NCBI RefSeq assembly: GCF_905475345.1
Contig: NC_066602.1
Location: forward strand, 2,473,814 to 2,537,813
Source of the DNA: Vespula vulgaris
Lineage: Eukaryota; Arthropoda; Insecta; Hymenoptera; Vespidae
Direction of reading: 5' to 3'
Length of the DNA stretch: 64,000 bases
Made by a program: the position numbers and the translations under genes. Below the pieces are notes generated by a model that searched no databases, was not told where the DNA came from, and saw only the letters and a program-made list of their open reading frames with translations. This document shows positions 49,396 through 61,517 of the stretch, one piece after another; position 1 is the first letter of the stretch; every line of letters begins with the position of its first letter.

Positions 49396-50169
49396 CGTCG
49401 GAAGAGAGGGAGATTGCAGAAGAAGTAGAGAGAGAGAGAGAGAGAGAAAGGAACGGACACACGGTAAAACGACGGACCAGTGGGGCAGAGAGAGAGAGAG
49501 AGAGAGAGAAAGGGAAGGAGGGAGAGGGAGAGTAAGCGAGTATCGCCGGTACCGCCCCCTTTTTTAAACCACGCCTACCCTCGATATAATATTATATCCA
49601 CCTCTCATTCTCTATCTTCTTCCTACCCTTACCTCTTCCTCTCACTACACACACACAACCTAGAGAAAAATAGAGAGAGAAAGAGAGAAAGACAGAGAGA
49701 GAGAGAGACAGAGAGAGATGCACATAATATGGAACACATACACACACATACACGTTACTTTCTCGTAGAACGCGTGCCAGTTAGATATGTATGTACGTAC
49801 TAACAAAACTAACGATGGATACTTTTATATGGGACACGCAATCACCGAAGAAATAGATAATACATTGCACGATTTGTCACAATATACATCGAACATATAC
49901 ACAGTCTTCTCCGGTTTCTTTCCTTATATCTATATTTCTCATTCTTCAGCGTATCTTCTCTTCTAACATCCTCCTTTTTCCTCTAGCTTTTCATTCTCCC
50001 ACTTATTTCTTCACCATTCATCTCGCTCTTCCTCTTTCGTAGTAGTTACTCTACTAGCTCGAGTCTAACGTTGCTCTCACGGCCGTCATCCCTCCCAAGT
50101 ATACCTCATAAGTCCTCTCAAGAGAACGAGAGAGAAAACGACCGTCTTTTCCATGTTCGATCATTCTCT

Positions 50170-50173
<4 letters not shown>

Positions 50174-50211
<38 letters not shown>
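50174..50211. repeat. (AT)n microsatellite
   Basis: Nineteen AT units. Confidence 0.95.
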
Positions 50212-50213
<2 letters not shown>

Positions 50214-50688
50214 TCTCTATATATATAATGTGAATGTATATACATAGATAGAAAAATGTATTTGTATATACACCTTTCATTTCCTTTACCTTCCCACTGA
50301 CGTTACAAGTAGGTACCCACGAAGTCCGTCTCTACCGAGTGCGAAAAGTATGCATTGACGACGATCACGAGTCTCGTCGAGACGAAGGAAGAATAGGAGT
50401 ACTCGACGTCAAAAAAAGGTTTGCGTGTTCATCTCTCCAGAAGATGTGTACGCGAGCGAGCGAGCGAGAGCACACGTAAGAAAAAAAGAAAGAAAGAAAG
50501 AAAGAAAAAAAGAAAGAGAAAGAGAGAAAAGCAACACGATCCGGTTGACGCCAACGAAGTGCAAGAGGGCGGGCTGAGGGGTAGATTAATACAAGAGTAA
50601 TCTCGTTTGTTCTCCCGCCACGAAGAGGAGCATCGATAAACGTGCTTCTTTTCTTTTCTTTTTTTTCCTCTTTCTCTCTCTCTCTGTT

Positions 50689-50709
50689 TGTCTGTCTGTC
50701 TGTCTGTCT
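50689..50709. repeat. (CTGT)n microsatellite
   Basis: Five TCTG units. Confidence 0.9.
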
Positions 50710-51336
50710 TTTTCTGTCTGTTTCTCTTAGTATTTTACTCTTTGAACGTTTGCTTATATCGCGTAGAAAGTAGACGATCACGGAGGAATTAAAGACAAAT
50801 GCAATCAAATCCGTTTGAGTAGTTTCGAAAAAAGAATAAATTTCGAGTAGGAGTGTTATATGTTGAACATGCGATAGAAAGAGAGAGAGAGAGATTATTC
50901 AATGAGTAAAGTTACTTCTCGATGTAAAAAACGATGAAAAAGTAGGAGAAAGAGAGAGAGAGAGAGAAGGGACGTTGATTTTCCAACAAATTTTGAGAAT
51001 CATCTGCTAGTCTGATGTTTAGCGGAGTGTAGTCGATTTACGTTGCGGAAATGCGTTATGCAGTCGATAGATATTCTGTAATGATGTAGCCCCACGGTAA
51101 CGTGTTGTTTAAGGGTAATTGGAGTGCGTAGAGAGAAAGAGAGAAAGAGAGAGAAATAGATAGAAGAGGAGAAGAGAGAACTCTGCGTGTACGATATGCG
51201 GGATATATTGCTGTAACGAGAAACTCGTTGAAAAGTTATTTGAATATCAATTGATTTGTACGCGCTTTCCTCTCTTATATCTATGTAAGTGTATATATGT
51301 AAAGTTAAGTATATACATAGTATTTGTATATCGAAG

Positions 51337-51396
51337 TAATAATAATAATAATAAAAATAATAATAATAATAAAAAAGAAGAAGAAGAAGAAGAAAG
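51337..51396. repeat. (ATA)n followed by (GAA)n
   Basis: AATAAT units grade into AAGAAG units. Confidence 0.9.
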
Positions 51397-51586
51397 TACC
51401 ACGAATATGTGCTTATCTTCTCTTCCTTATTCGATAAACGTACTAAATTTGTACGAATTAATGAGTATTTCAACACGTATTATGTACTTGTGCTACAGAA
51501 ATAAAATGAAATTTCGATCGAGGAAAAATGGACTAAAGAGAAAAGTTGAAAATAAGCTCGACGTAAGTACGCCTTGTAAAAGAGGC

Positions 51587-51591
<5 letters not shown>

Positions 51592-51621
<30 letters not shown>
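51592..51621. repeat. (CT)n microsatellite
   Basis: About 15 CT units. Confidence 0.95.
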
Positions 51622-51622
<1 letters not shown>

Positions 51623-51703
51623 ATATATACATGTATATATACACACTCACTCGCTCACTCACACTATCAGGCTACTTCAGTGCAATGAATTACGTAAAAC
51701 GCT

Positions 51704-51776
51704 GCCGTGAGCAGATGACACCGTAGTAAGAACGTGAAATTACACGTTTCCTGCTCGCGGCCGAAGTATTAATACG
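51704..51776. repeat. Nested inverted repeats
   Basis: GCCGTGAGCAG (51704..51714) and CTGCTCGCGGC (51751..51761) pair at 10 of 11 positions with the other a G-T mismatch. Inside lie AACGTG (51731..51736) and CACGTT (51743..51748). GTATTAATAC (51767..51776) is a further perfect palindrome. Confidence 0.85.
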
Positions 51777-53139
51777 CGAGCGTATACGAATCCACGCTCG
51801 ATCGGTCGACACAATGACGAAAGAATTCTTTTTCCGTTCGATCTAAGTCCATTGTTGTTTTTCAATTCTAAACATATTTTCAAAATAATATAGCACGAAT
51901 ATATTTCAATTATCTATCTGTTTCCTCGTTTAATCGAGGATAAAACGAATAAAACAATGTATTGTTAGAGAATAGAAATAAAAGAAAAAAAGAAAAAATA
52001 GAAAGAAAGAAAAAAAGAAAGAAAGAAAGAAGAATAAACAAGTTTGATTTCTCGCGAGAAACGAAGAGGATAAAGCGATTAATCCTTACGTCTTGCTTAG
52101 AAGCACGTCGAAAATGCGTGAGTAGTCCGTGTCACATTGATGTATCATATGTATGTACGTATGTGTATACGTAGTTATATCTCGCGAACGTAGATACTTA
52201 CATAGAAAACATACATACATACACGCACGCATGCATGCATGCATACGGGACGAGAGTTAAAAGAGGGTGACGTAGGTAAAAGCGATGTTTACGAAGAACG
52301 TGTTTACATTTTGCGTAAGTAGCCGGCCCTGCGGGGTAAAATACGATCCGCTTCGAGTGGGGTGTTGCCGCCCCCTTGACCGACGTAACACGTGCGCGTT
52401 CACGTTTTTTACGCTATAGAAGAAGAAAGATATAGAGAGAGATAGAGAGGAAGAGAAAGAGAAAGAGAGTGAGAGAAAGAGTAAGAGGGAGAAAGAGAGA
52501 GAGAGAGAAAACGTACAGGTGGTTGTACGTGCAAACATTCGCGTAACTACATATAAACTATCGTAAGCTACAACATGCACGATTACCACGTGGTAAAGCT
52601 TTCATCCCTTCCGTCCCTTTCACCCTCTTACCTTTTCTCTCTTTCTCTCGTCGGACCCCTCTTGCACGCGAGACAAGTGGAAAAAGAGAACGATAGAAAA
52701 TCGAACGAGTAAGTACCATACATATACACACGCATACATACATACATACATACTACTGCTACCTACATCGTCCTTTTCCCCCCACTACCCATCCTATATC
52801 ACTGACATCTCCAAACACTATCTCATCAGCAGCACCATCACCCATCCATCGATAACACCATCCACCAGAGGAGCCGTATTTGCACGAGACAAACGGAGAA
52901 CGGAATTCCGTCGTTCAGGAAATGTATCGCATTGATTCTCGAGAGTGTCGCATTAGCGTAATTATCGCGTGTTACCCGCAATTATCGACGAGTATCCGAC
53001 AGAGACATTTTCGAACGAAGCACAAAGGATCTCGTAGTAGCGTTAATAAATTATACTCGGATCTATTGTCCCGTCCGCATGTGTAGATGAGTATTTGGTT
53101 TGTAATTACGTTCGGTAATTAAAACGAGAATAATTATAC

Positions 53140-53167
53140 GATTCTCAAGAATGTATTCTTGAGAATC
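53140..53167. repeat. Perfect 13-bp inverted repeat, 2-nt spacer
   Basis: GATTCTCAAGAAT (53140..53152) and its exact reverse complement (53155..53167) are separated by GT. TTC and GAA blocks alternate with 4-nt gaps, reminiscent of but not equal to the 2-nt spacing of heat-shock elements. Confidence 0.9.
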
Positions 53168-54522
53168 CCCTGTATTAACGAATAATTGAATATTGATCGA
53201 TCATTTCAATTCTAAATTTATCTCTACCTATTCTTCTTCTTTTTCTTCCATATTTTTTTGTTGGTTAAAAAACGAAATGAGAAAATAAAAAAAAATAGAA
53301 ATAGAAAAAAAGGAAATAAATGATAAAGAGAGGAAAAAAAAGACTTCGAATTTCTCGCTTATCGGTTCCAAAGATACGCGATCGCGCTTAGGTAATGGCG
53401 GAGGTGCAGTGAAGCATAGTTCCTTTCTGATCTTCGTGGCACAATCACGTGTCAGAATGCAACGAACAACAAGAGCCCCTTCCGTCTCCTTTCCCCTTGA
53501 ACCCTCCCTCTTCCAGTTCCCCTTGAACCTCCGTCGCCAAACCGTCGTATGCAAACGACGATTCTTTGTGAGATCGCAGATGTTAAGTATTAGAAATCCA
53601 CGAGAATTATTTAACACGCATTATTTCGTTCCAATCAAATACAACATAACTATATATAAACTATATGTAATACTCGAGTAATGACTAACTCGATGATTTC
53701 AAAGGATAAAAAAAAAAAGAAAAGAAAAAGGAAATATTCTTTTTAAATATTCAAATAGACAAGAGCGAGTGTTGTTTTCTTGTAAACAAATTTTTCAATT
53801 ATATCAGATATTTGCCTATTATAATACTATTATAATACAAATATATATTTGTATACGATAATAAAAATGAAAAAGAAATATTCAAGGATCGTAATAAAAA
53901 TAGAAATGAATTAAGGACGCGAGATGAGAAAAAGTGCAACGACGAGTCTCGCGAACGAGATGTTGAATTTCCTAAGGAGGATGAGAGGGAGGAGATGGAG
54001 GAGATGGAGGAAGATGACTGCTTATGCCGACGACGATCTATATAAACACGTTGAACCGGACGCATATTGCTCGTTAACACACGGCCGAGGATCACTGGTG
54101 AAGAACGAGCCGCGTCCTCCCCTCGTTGTTGTTGATATACGCGTGTATATGCGCGCGTCTCGTAGCGTACACGTGCGCGCGCAACGATCCGACTACTGTG
54201 CGAGGGATCCTCGCTTATCATATTTTTTATTCGATCAAATATCTCTATAAAATATAATACATACGTATACGTATACGTATGACGATTAGCGTTAATAAAA
54301 TATTTATTATACATAGTATGTTTCGCCGATAAATTTTTATTAAATAATATCTATTTAATTCTTGGATTATTATGTTCTCTTTTATATTATAGATTATTAT
54401 TTTACCATCGGACAAAAATGAGACACAGTAAAGAGAGAGAGAGAGAGAAGAAAAGAGAGAGAGAGAGAACATTTTTGAAAAAAATTCTAGATTTTGTAAA
54501 TACGAAGAAATTAGGTGCTTAG

Positions 54523-54801
54523 AAGGGCACCCATGGACCGACCAAAAAGAAAAACACACAAAGAGAAGAAAAAGAAATTGGAAGAGAGTTACGGAGTGGG
54601 AGAAGAAAGAAATACTTCCGGCGAGTCCTTGACACCGGTCTGAACGGGCAGAGAAACGAAGGAGGAACTGGAAGTACAAGTGGGAAAAGCCACTTCAAAG
54701 CCACGGGCGCTAATTGGATTTACAACGAGTCAGACCTCCGGGCCTTCCTGGACGAAGTTACGAGTAGCTTCTCGGAGGACCGGCTAAGCGCTCTATACTT
54801 T

Positions 54802-54834
<33 letters not shown>

Positions 54835-54846
54835 TTTCCACCTTCG
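54523..54846 (+). other. Unexplained coding-like open frame (no start codon)
   Basis: After a TAG at 54520..54522 the frame stays open for 108 codons to TAG at 54847..54849, with no in-frame ATG. About 34 residues (54709..54807) have ordinary protein composition, including GANWIYNESDLRAFLDEV and SFSEDRLSALY. The start of the frame is K/R-rich and the end reads into a CT tract. A TGCTTAG acceptor-like end precedes it, but no convincing GT donor follows. I recognise no family. It could be an exon of another gene, a remnant, or conserved noncoding DNA. Confidence 0.2.
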
Positions 54847-55368
54847 TAGTCCTTTTCCAAAGAAGAGAAAAGAAAAGGAAAGAAAAGAAAAGAAAAAATT
54901 TTCTATAAGTCGCTAACCAAGTGAGCCACTTTGATGACGATGAATTTTCCTCGAAATACATTTTTTGTTTATTATTATCATTTTTTTTTATCTAGTTCAA
55001 TTTCGAATAACGCAAGATTAATCCAACCCACGACTCATTTCGTAATCCTAATCAATTTCGAACGTATTACATATTCTACTTTATCTTTCATTTTGTAGAA
55101 GAAAAGAAATGAAAAATCGATCGAAATATTTGCGAGTGAGTTGATTAACGAGTGAGATAGAAGAATGTAATTAATTGAAATATTGTCGATATCAAATTAG
55201 CATTGAATAAATAATGAGAACAGATTTAACGTTAGGCGAGTTTCACAAGTAAGATGGTTCGCATCGTTGCATACCATAGCGAGCTTTCACACGGGTTTAG
55301 TCCCGCGACCGTTGAAGCGTCAACGTTTTCGTATTTCGAAGCTGTGCCAGAGAAACATTAAATATACG

Positions 55369-55397
<29 letters not shown>
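55369..55397. repeat. (CT)n microsatellite
   Basis: Fourteen CT units. Confidence 0.95.
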
Positions 55398-55406
<9 letters not shown>

Positions 55407-56003
55407 TTCTTTTTCTTTACAGTAGTATACCCCTTCGAAGGAAAAAGCACAAAGGACGATCCATAAAACACACGGTTAACACGAAGAAGCAAAAGAAACG
55501 ATTTATTATAGGCTGCACACATGAGAAATTTGAACGAATATAGACACACATACATATGTTACTTTGGTACATACAAGAGAAAGAAAGAGAGAGAGAGAAA
55601 GTGAGAAAGAGAGAGAAAGAGAACGAAAATGAAACGGAAGATCGGTACAGAGAAGAACCAGTTTTTGGGGGTCCTATTCTCCTTTCCTTTTTCTTTTTTT
55701 TTTTTTGTATTCACCGTCAGCATTTGCATAGACACTTTTCGCCTTCCGATCTGCATATCGGGTATCCCCGAAAAAAAATTAGGCGTGTTCTAGAGAGGGA
55801 CACCCTTCTAGGTGAACCCTCCCCATGCTTAGGTAGTATAAACCATAAAAAAGAGGAAGAAGAAGAAGCAGAAGGGGGAACAACCTTCGGTGTTCGATGA
55901 TTGGACGTTCGATTCTTTCGATCACGCTTGCGCCGTTTGAAAACTTGTCATTGTTAAATGGTAAGCTTCAAAAGGTGTCGGAGCGTGGATTGGACAAGCC
56001 CAA

Positions 56004-56007
<4 letters not shown>

Positions 56008-56035
<28 letters not shown>
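56008..56035. repeat. (CT)n microsatellite
   Basis: About 13 CT units. Confidence 0.95.
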
Positions 56036-56041
<6 letters not shown>

Positions 56042-56238
56042 GCTCTCCGTTTAACTTATTCCCCTCCTACTTTACCCCAGTTTTTATATGACTCCCTTGA
56101 AATCATCGCACGAAAGGGAAATAGGATTAGGTGACGCGATGAAGTGTTTTTTTTTTTCATGGAAACTCAAATATCAAAAGTGCAAGCAGCGATCGTAGCA
56201 GTTAAATATTTGCAGTTTATATTCGAGAGGTATGTATC

Positions 56239-56304
56239 TACGTACGTACGTACGTACGTACGTGTGTATGTATGTATATATGTATGTATGTACGTATGTA
56301 TGTA
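56239..56304. repeat. (ACGT)n and (TATG)n array
   Basis: Six self-complementary ACGT units followed by TATG/TACG units. Confidence 0.9.
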
Positions 56305-57365
56305 TCTCGATTAAGTGCCGAGCAAACAAGAAATATCTCGATTATAAACGACGATACGAAATCGATTAGATGTGAAAATTGATGTGAACATTTTTCTCGG
56401 ATTATTTTAAGAATGAAATGAAAGACGGGACGATTTTCTTTCTCTCAACGTTCTAAGTTTATCTGTTTACGTACGGAAAGAAGGATTAACTGCAAGGGGT
56501 GCAAGATTGGGCCGATAGTAATTTATTAGAATTAATAAATCGATATGAATTAGCAGAATCTCTTACTACGAAACGATAGTTAATCCAAATACGCTCTAAC
56601 GTAAGCCGGATAGATATTAGCAGATTTCTGGTGGTAGGTATCCATCGAGGAACTTGTTTTATTCATTTTTGAATGAACCGATTCTTAAGCTGATCTTCTT
56701 ATTCCTTATCTCTCTCTCTCTTTTTCTGTTTCTCTCGTCCTTTTCATTTTCCTCTATGTTCTTAATATAAATATGCTCATTTATAACCGGAAGAAGCAGG
56801 ATTCATTACTTCTGTCTCTTTCCTTCCTTCTTTACTTTCTTCCTTCCTTTCAACCCCGTTTCATTCAACTTATCCGGTACATTGGTAGCAACGAAAAACA
56901 TTGTATCTGGAATCGCTCGGAGATCGAAACGAATGGCTGCACGTGTGTTATTTGTCTCACATCCGTACTCTATTTCGAGCGTAAGTTTCCTTCAACGATC
57001 GTTGGCCCCTTTTTCTTAACTCTCCGTTCTTCCTCTTAACTCTTTTAATAACGATTATAACTTTATCTTTTTTCCCTTTCCTTTTCTCTTTTTCTTTTTT
57101 CTTTTTTTTTTAACCGAACGAACAAGAACGATCTCCAAGTAGAGAAACCATAGGAATTTCATAAATATCGATGTTATATTTTCCATTCGTCTATCTACTA
57201 CATATGTTGTACGGTTTATCTTCGGATAAATCGGATACTCGAAGAACTTTCAAGTGATTCACGATCGGATGCTGTTAAGATAAGAAGCTAGATGGTAGCG
57301 TAATCGACGGTCACAGCTTATTCGACCGGATACCGGAATCCTCCAAGAGAACGAGAGACAGAGTG

Positions 57366-57378
57366 AGATAGATAGTTG

Positions 57379-57412
<34 letters not shown>

Positions 57413-57424
57413 CAGATAGATAGA
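57366..57424. repeat. (GATA)n microsatellite
   Basis: About 14 units with GTTG and GACA variants, then GA. Confidence 0.95.
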
Positions 57425-57889
57425 GAGAGAGAGAGACAGTGAAACGATCCGTCTACGGAACCGAAAGTCATTAAGACGATGCGATAACGAGCATGGATGA
57501 AACTAATTCGAGATTCATGTAACATTGTTTCTCGTACGAACGAATATCCAAGGAAATGAAATCTTACAAAATAAAAACAGAAATGTATATATATAAATAC
57601 ACACATACACACACACACGTATTTATGTATAGTAATATTTAAAGAATTTTATCTCGACTGGTCCAGATATATCCACTTTTGATATCGTTTCGTGGTCGGT
57701 TAGAACATTGTTTTAGGCCTTTATTATGAGCGACAGGAGCTCGACACGGCATACGTGTCACGCATATACCAAAAGCCTGCCGACTTCGCGTAGCGCGGAC
57801 ATTACAGTAATAGTATATCCGCTGCTGCATCGCATTATACCGAGTTACCGCTATTTTCGCGCGGCCACGCTTTGTGCTTCCCTTCTATA

Positions 57890-57893
<4 letters not shown>

Positions 57894-57921
<28 letters not shown>
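57894..57921. repeat. (CT)n microsatellite
   Basis: Fourteen CT units. Confidence 0.95.
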
Positions 57922-57926
<5 letters not shown>

Positions 57927-58048
57927 TTCTTTTTCTCTAACGTATGCTCAACACACTTAATCTCCATCCATTTGAAATCGTTTTGCTTCTTACATCTCGA
58001 AATTGCGATAAAAAGATCGATTGAAATTTTACAAAGTCGTGGTAACGT

Positions 58049-58049
<1 letters not shown>

Positions 58050-58081
<32 letters not shown>
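58050..58081. repeat. (AG)n microsatellite
   Basis: About 15 GA units. Confidence 0.95.
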
Positions 58082-58083
<2 letters not shown>

Positions 58084-58407
58084 TTTGTTTATCGGAGAAG
58101 AACAGCTGTTAGTTCGATCAATTATACGAAACATATTTTTAAGATAATGCCAAAAAATGACGTATACTCGTTTTATTAAGAGAATTTTGTTATTAACATT
58201 TTTAAGTGGCCGGTGTTCTTCTTTGAAAGATTAGAAATTTCGACGGTCACACACCGTGGATTCTCTTCTCTCGTAGATTTAACGGATAGACACCGTTAAA
58301 TAAATTCAGAAATGACGGAAGAGCGAGAATAAATCGGATTTTAATGCGACGAACGTTTAATAATTCGTATATAGACAGGTATGTAGGTGTACGTATAGCA
58401 ATAGCGA

Positions 58408-58440
58408 GCTCGTGTACACACGAGCGAACGTCGACGTTCG
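58408..58440. repeat. Two abutting palindromes
   Basis: GCTCGTGT-AC-ACACGAGC (58408..58425) runs into CGAACGTCGACGTTCG (58425..58440, a perfect 16-bp palindrome), sharing one base. Confidence 0.9.
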
Positions 58441-58579
58441 ACGTTACTCCAGCAATTTCGTCCACTCTAATTGCGAGGACTTACGATTAGAAAGTGCTTT
58501 AATTGAAATTTATTTCGTAAAAGAAGGCGATGATGCAAAACTCGTTTCATCGTGCACGTAGATATATCTATCTTACTAC

Positions 58580-58622
58580 TTACCTACCTACCTACCTATC
58601 TACCTACCTACCTACCTACCTA
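58580..58622. repeat. (CCTA)n microsatellite
   Basis: Ten CCTA units with one TCTA. Confidence 0.95.
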
Positions 58623-59361
58623 TCGTGCGAAGATTTTGACTTGATGAAAAAAATCTCATTAGATTTGTAATATAATAGGTTGAAATTAGGTTAGAGAATA
58701 TAATGAAAAAAAAGAACGAGAGAAAAAGAATATATATATAATATATTATATATATTAGATTATTTATATATATATATATGTGTGTGTGTAAATAAAAAAT
58801 ATCACTCGTCTTAATTTTTCCTTTATGATTAGATTATTTATACTAACGTCAAAGCAATGTAACAAACGATTAAATAAACGAAATGTTTATTTTGTCAGCA
58901 AATCTCGGAAACATACGAGTTACTCACGCTTGGACGCTGACTCACGAAAGCTTCCAATTAAAGCACGTGCACCTTGGATCCTCTAAATCGTCTAGCTCGT
59001 TTCGTTGATATTTCTCGATAAATTTTGCATAAAATAAATGTGCGTGTGCGAGGTAATTAAAAACAAAAAAAAAAAAAAGAAACCACAAACAATACAAAAA
59101 TTTATTGAAAAATGAATAAATAAAGGGCAAATAGAAAACAAAATATAAATAAATAAATAAAATGAAAAAATGAATGTAATAAAAAAATAAAACGAAACAA
59201 TAAAAAAAAAAATATATATAGAGGAAGCGTAGGTACAATCTGTCATAAAGCTTTCTCGACACTTGGCATTTAATACTTTCCCGCGAATTTCGATGTTCGC
59301 TCCGAAAGTCTATATGCTTAACAAAGTTCGTTATATTAGCTACCGGATTACGCGTAGGTGT

Positions 59362-59371
59362 CCTAATTAGG
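59362..59371. promoter_or_regulatory. Palindromic homeodomain-type site CCTAATTAGG
   Basis: A perfect 10-bp palindrome around TAATTA, in complex DNA. Such sites can bind paired-type homeodomain dimers; this is inference. Confidence 0.25.
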
Positions 59372-60085
59372 GTTAATAAATATTATCGTAAGTCTGATCG
59401 GTGCTCGTGCACCAAAGTTCCGTGGTTCTCAATCGCAAAAAGGGTTGCTCGCATCCGGCTTAATTTTCTTTCGAACGTTCATTTAATCATAAATGAAATC
59501 GTTTGACAAAAACTCGAGTCTTCCGTTGTGAGGAAGAATTTTATCGTTGGCAATAGAAGGATGATGATATTATGGAGTTAGATATATAGGGCGACGCAAA
59601 AGTTGGGTATCGGTATCCGTATATTCGATATATTCCAAAATTAAAAAAAAGAAAAAATATATGATACATAAAATAAAAATAAATACAAACATAAAAAAAA
59701 AATAAAGAAAATAATAGAGAAGATATAGTAATGAATAAAAACATAATATAAAAAAATTACATATATATATGTATATAAATGAGTAATTTTTAATTAAGAG
59801 AAATGAAAAGTAAATAACTAAGGTAAATCACTGCTACGTAAAGTTTCGATAGGATAGGAAATAGATGGTAGTCAGTCGTCGATCGTAGGTCTGTCCGGGT
59901 CGATAGGAAAGTTCGATAACACCGTGTATAGAAAGGGGAAAAGCAGGGGGTCGGAACGAGAGCTACTCACTGTTCCGAACACGCGTGCGTATCCGCTTGA
60001 TACTCACTCGTTCGCTCGACGTACATCTCTCTATATATGTATACTCAACTATGGTTGGTGTTTCGTGTCGAACGATGCGTACAAG

Positions 60086-60087
<2 letters not shown>

Positions 60088-60117
<30 letters not shown>

Positions 60118-60165
60118 TGTCCGTCCTCGTCGTCCTCGTCGTCGTCGTCGTCATCGTCGTCGTCT
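60088..60165. repeat. (CGT)n triplet array
   Basis: About 25 CGT/CTC units with interruptions; the inverse orientation of the ACG arrays at 40871 and 46551. Confidence 0.95.
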
Positions 60166-60227
60166 CTATATATCTTCCATCTATTTCTTATATACTCTCT
60201 AGTAACCGAGTAAGTGCGCGTGAGACT

Positions 60228-60322
60228 GAGAGAAGAAGAAGGAAGAGAAGGAGGAGAGAAAGAAGAAGAGAAGGAGGAGAAGGAGGAGAAGGAGGAGGAG
60301 GAGAAGGAGGAGGATCCTCCTC
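60228..60322. repeat. 87-nt uninterrupted purine run ending in a 16-bp palindrome
   Basis: 60228..60314 contains only A and G (GAA/GGA units). Its end is half of the palindrome GAGGAGGATCCTCCTC (60307..60322). Confidence 0.9.
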
Positions 60323-60501
60323 TCGTGCTCACATTTAAATACAAGCCGCGGTGAGCGGCATTCAGTGCTGTATTTATGCGTACTTAGAATGTACTCACGC
60401 TCGATGCACAGATAACTTCGACGGCTTTACGCGAGTAACGCGAGTTACGGCACGAAGCGGGAACTCTCTTTCAAGAGAACGAAAGAGAGAAAGAGAAACA
60501 G

Positions 60502-60505
<4 letters not shown>

Positions 60506-60558
<53 letters not shown>

Positions 60559-60577
60559 TAGATAGATAGAGATAGAG
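60506..60577. repeat. (TA)n, (GA)n and (GATA)n compound
   Basis: Seventeen TA units, nine GA units, then GATA units. Confidence 0.95.
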
Positions 60578-61476
60578 AGAGCAAAACCAAAGATCGCTTT
60601 GCTTTACGATCGTTTACGTGCGGTACGGCCGCAAAACGCGAACTCGTTTCTGCTTTCGCATCTAAGAAGAACACAACGTTTCAGTCTTAAACTCGTCGCT
60701 CCGATTTACATGGAATATATCAACGTTACATCGATCCGTCGATTAATAATCCAATCATTCGTATTCGACTTCCAACCATTTTCAATTACTCGATGATGTT
60801 AGACCGTGTTAAAAGATATACCGTTTTTAAATCGTCCAGCGCGTTGCTAATGTTTAGATTAAGATAGAAAGAAAGTTGAAATCGAGTCTCGGTTGAATCT
60901 CGGGTTTTTTTTTATTTCACGATCTCGATCTACCTAGTACGTACTACTCGACTCACGATTTGTAAAACATCAGTGCCAGCTGTTTTCCCTTATACATAGA
61001 ATCTCTCGTTTATGTCCACAGTAAACGCTTTTACTGATCGCTTACCTTTCGATACGCGTAACGTGAAACGTTTATCGTAATTACCATAGATCTCTTTACA
61101 AAATTACTACCGCATGCCTATCTATCCTTGTCCAAGGTTTATCCTCGACATCATTGACTCTCTCAACTATTCTTCTTCCTTCCGCCCTCGAGAATGGATC
61201 CTTCATTAATAATTTTCAAGGTCCCATCGTCGTTAGAGGAATTATTAATTGATCCTTAAAACGTAATCGTAATAAAATTACATTCGTAAATTGATTAAAA
61301 CAATTAATGAATTATTAACCTACTCCTTTTTAATCGTTCTGATAAATTTTTCGATTCGTTCGAACGAACCGAGCTCCAGAATTCTTGATTAACTTCACCA
61401 AAATCGAATCATTCACCGCACAAGATAATACGTTTTTGACTCTAAGAGAGAGAGAGAGAGAAATAGAGAGCGGCGA

Positions 61477-61489
61477 ATGCTAATTAATG
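61477..61489. promoter_or_regulatory. Second copy of ATGCTAATTAATG
   Basis: Identical to 20944..20956, in a complex, repeat-free island (61470..61740) just right of a GA tract. Inferred POU/homeodomain-type site. Confidence 0.3.
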
Positions 61490-61517
61490 GTTGCAAGTTG
61501 GCCTGACAACGGGTTGC

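Larger units (their letters stand above)
50240..57200. other. Noncoding segment with inverted repeats and one coding-like island
   Basis: Holds the dyads at 51704..51776 and 53140..53167 and the open frame at 54523..54846 (separate entries), CT, GA and TATG/ACGT repeats. Complex DNA at 52740..53220, 53340..53690, 54950..55360 and 56310..56700 shows no recognised gene. Confidence 0.55.

Noticed and set aside
48878..49462. 194-codon minus-strand frame, the longest in the window
   Set aside because: It runs through TA, CT and GGA repeats (poly-IY, SLSL, PPPP) and has no recognisable domain.
53228..53617. 129-codon minus-strand frame and overlapping plus-strand frame
   Set aside because: Neither starts with ATG, neither matches anything recognised, and the two overlap on opposite strands. 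Likely chance in GC-balanced DNA.
59585..59610. GGGCGACGCAAAAGTTGGGT, a mariner-terminal-repeat-like string
   Set aside because: No matching inverted end or transposase remnant was found nearby.
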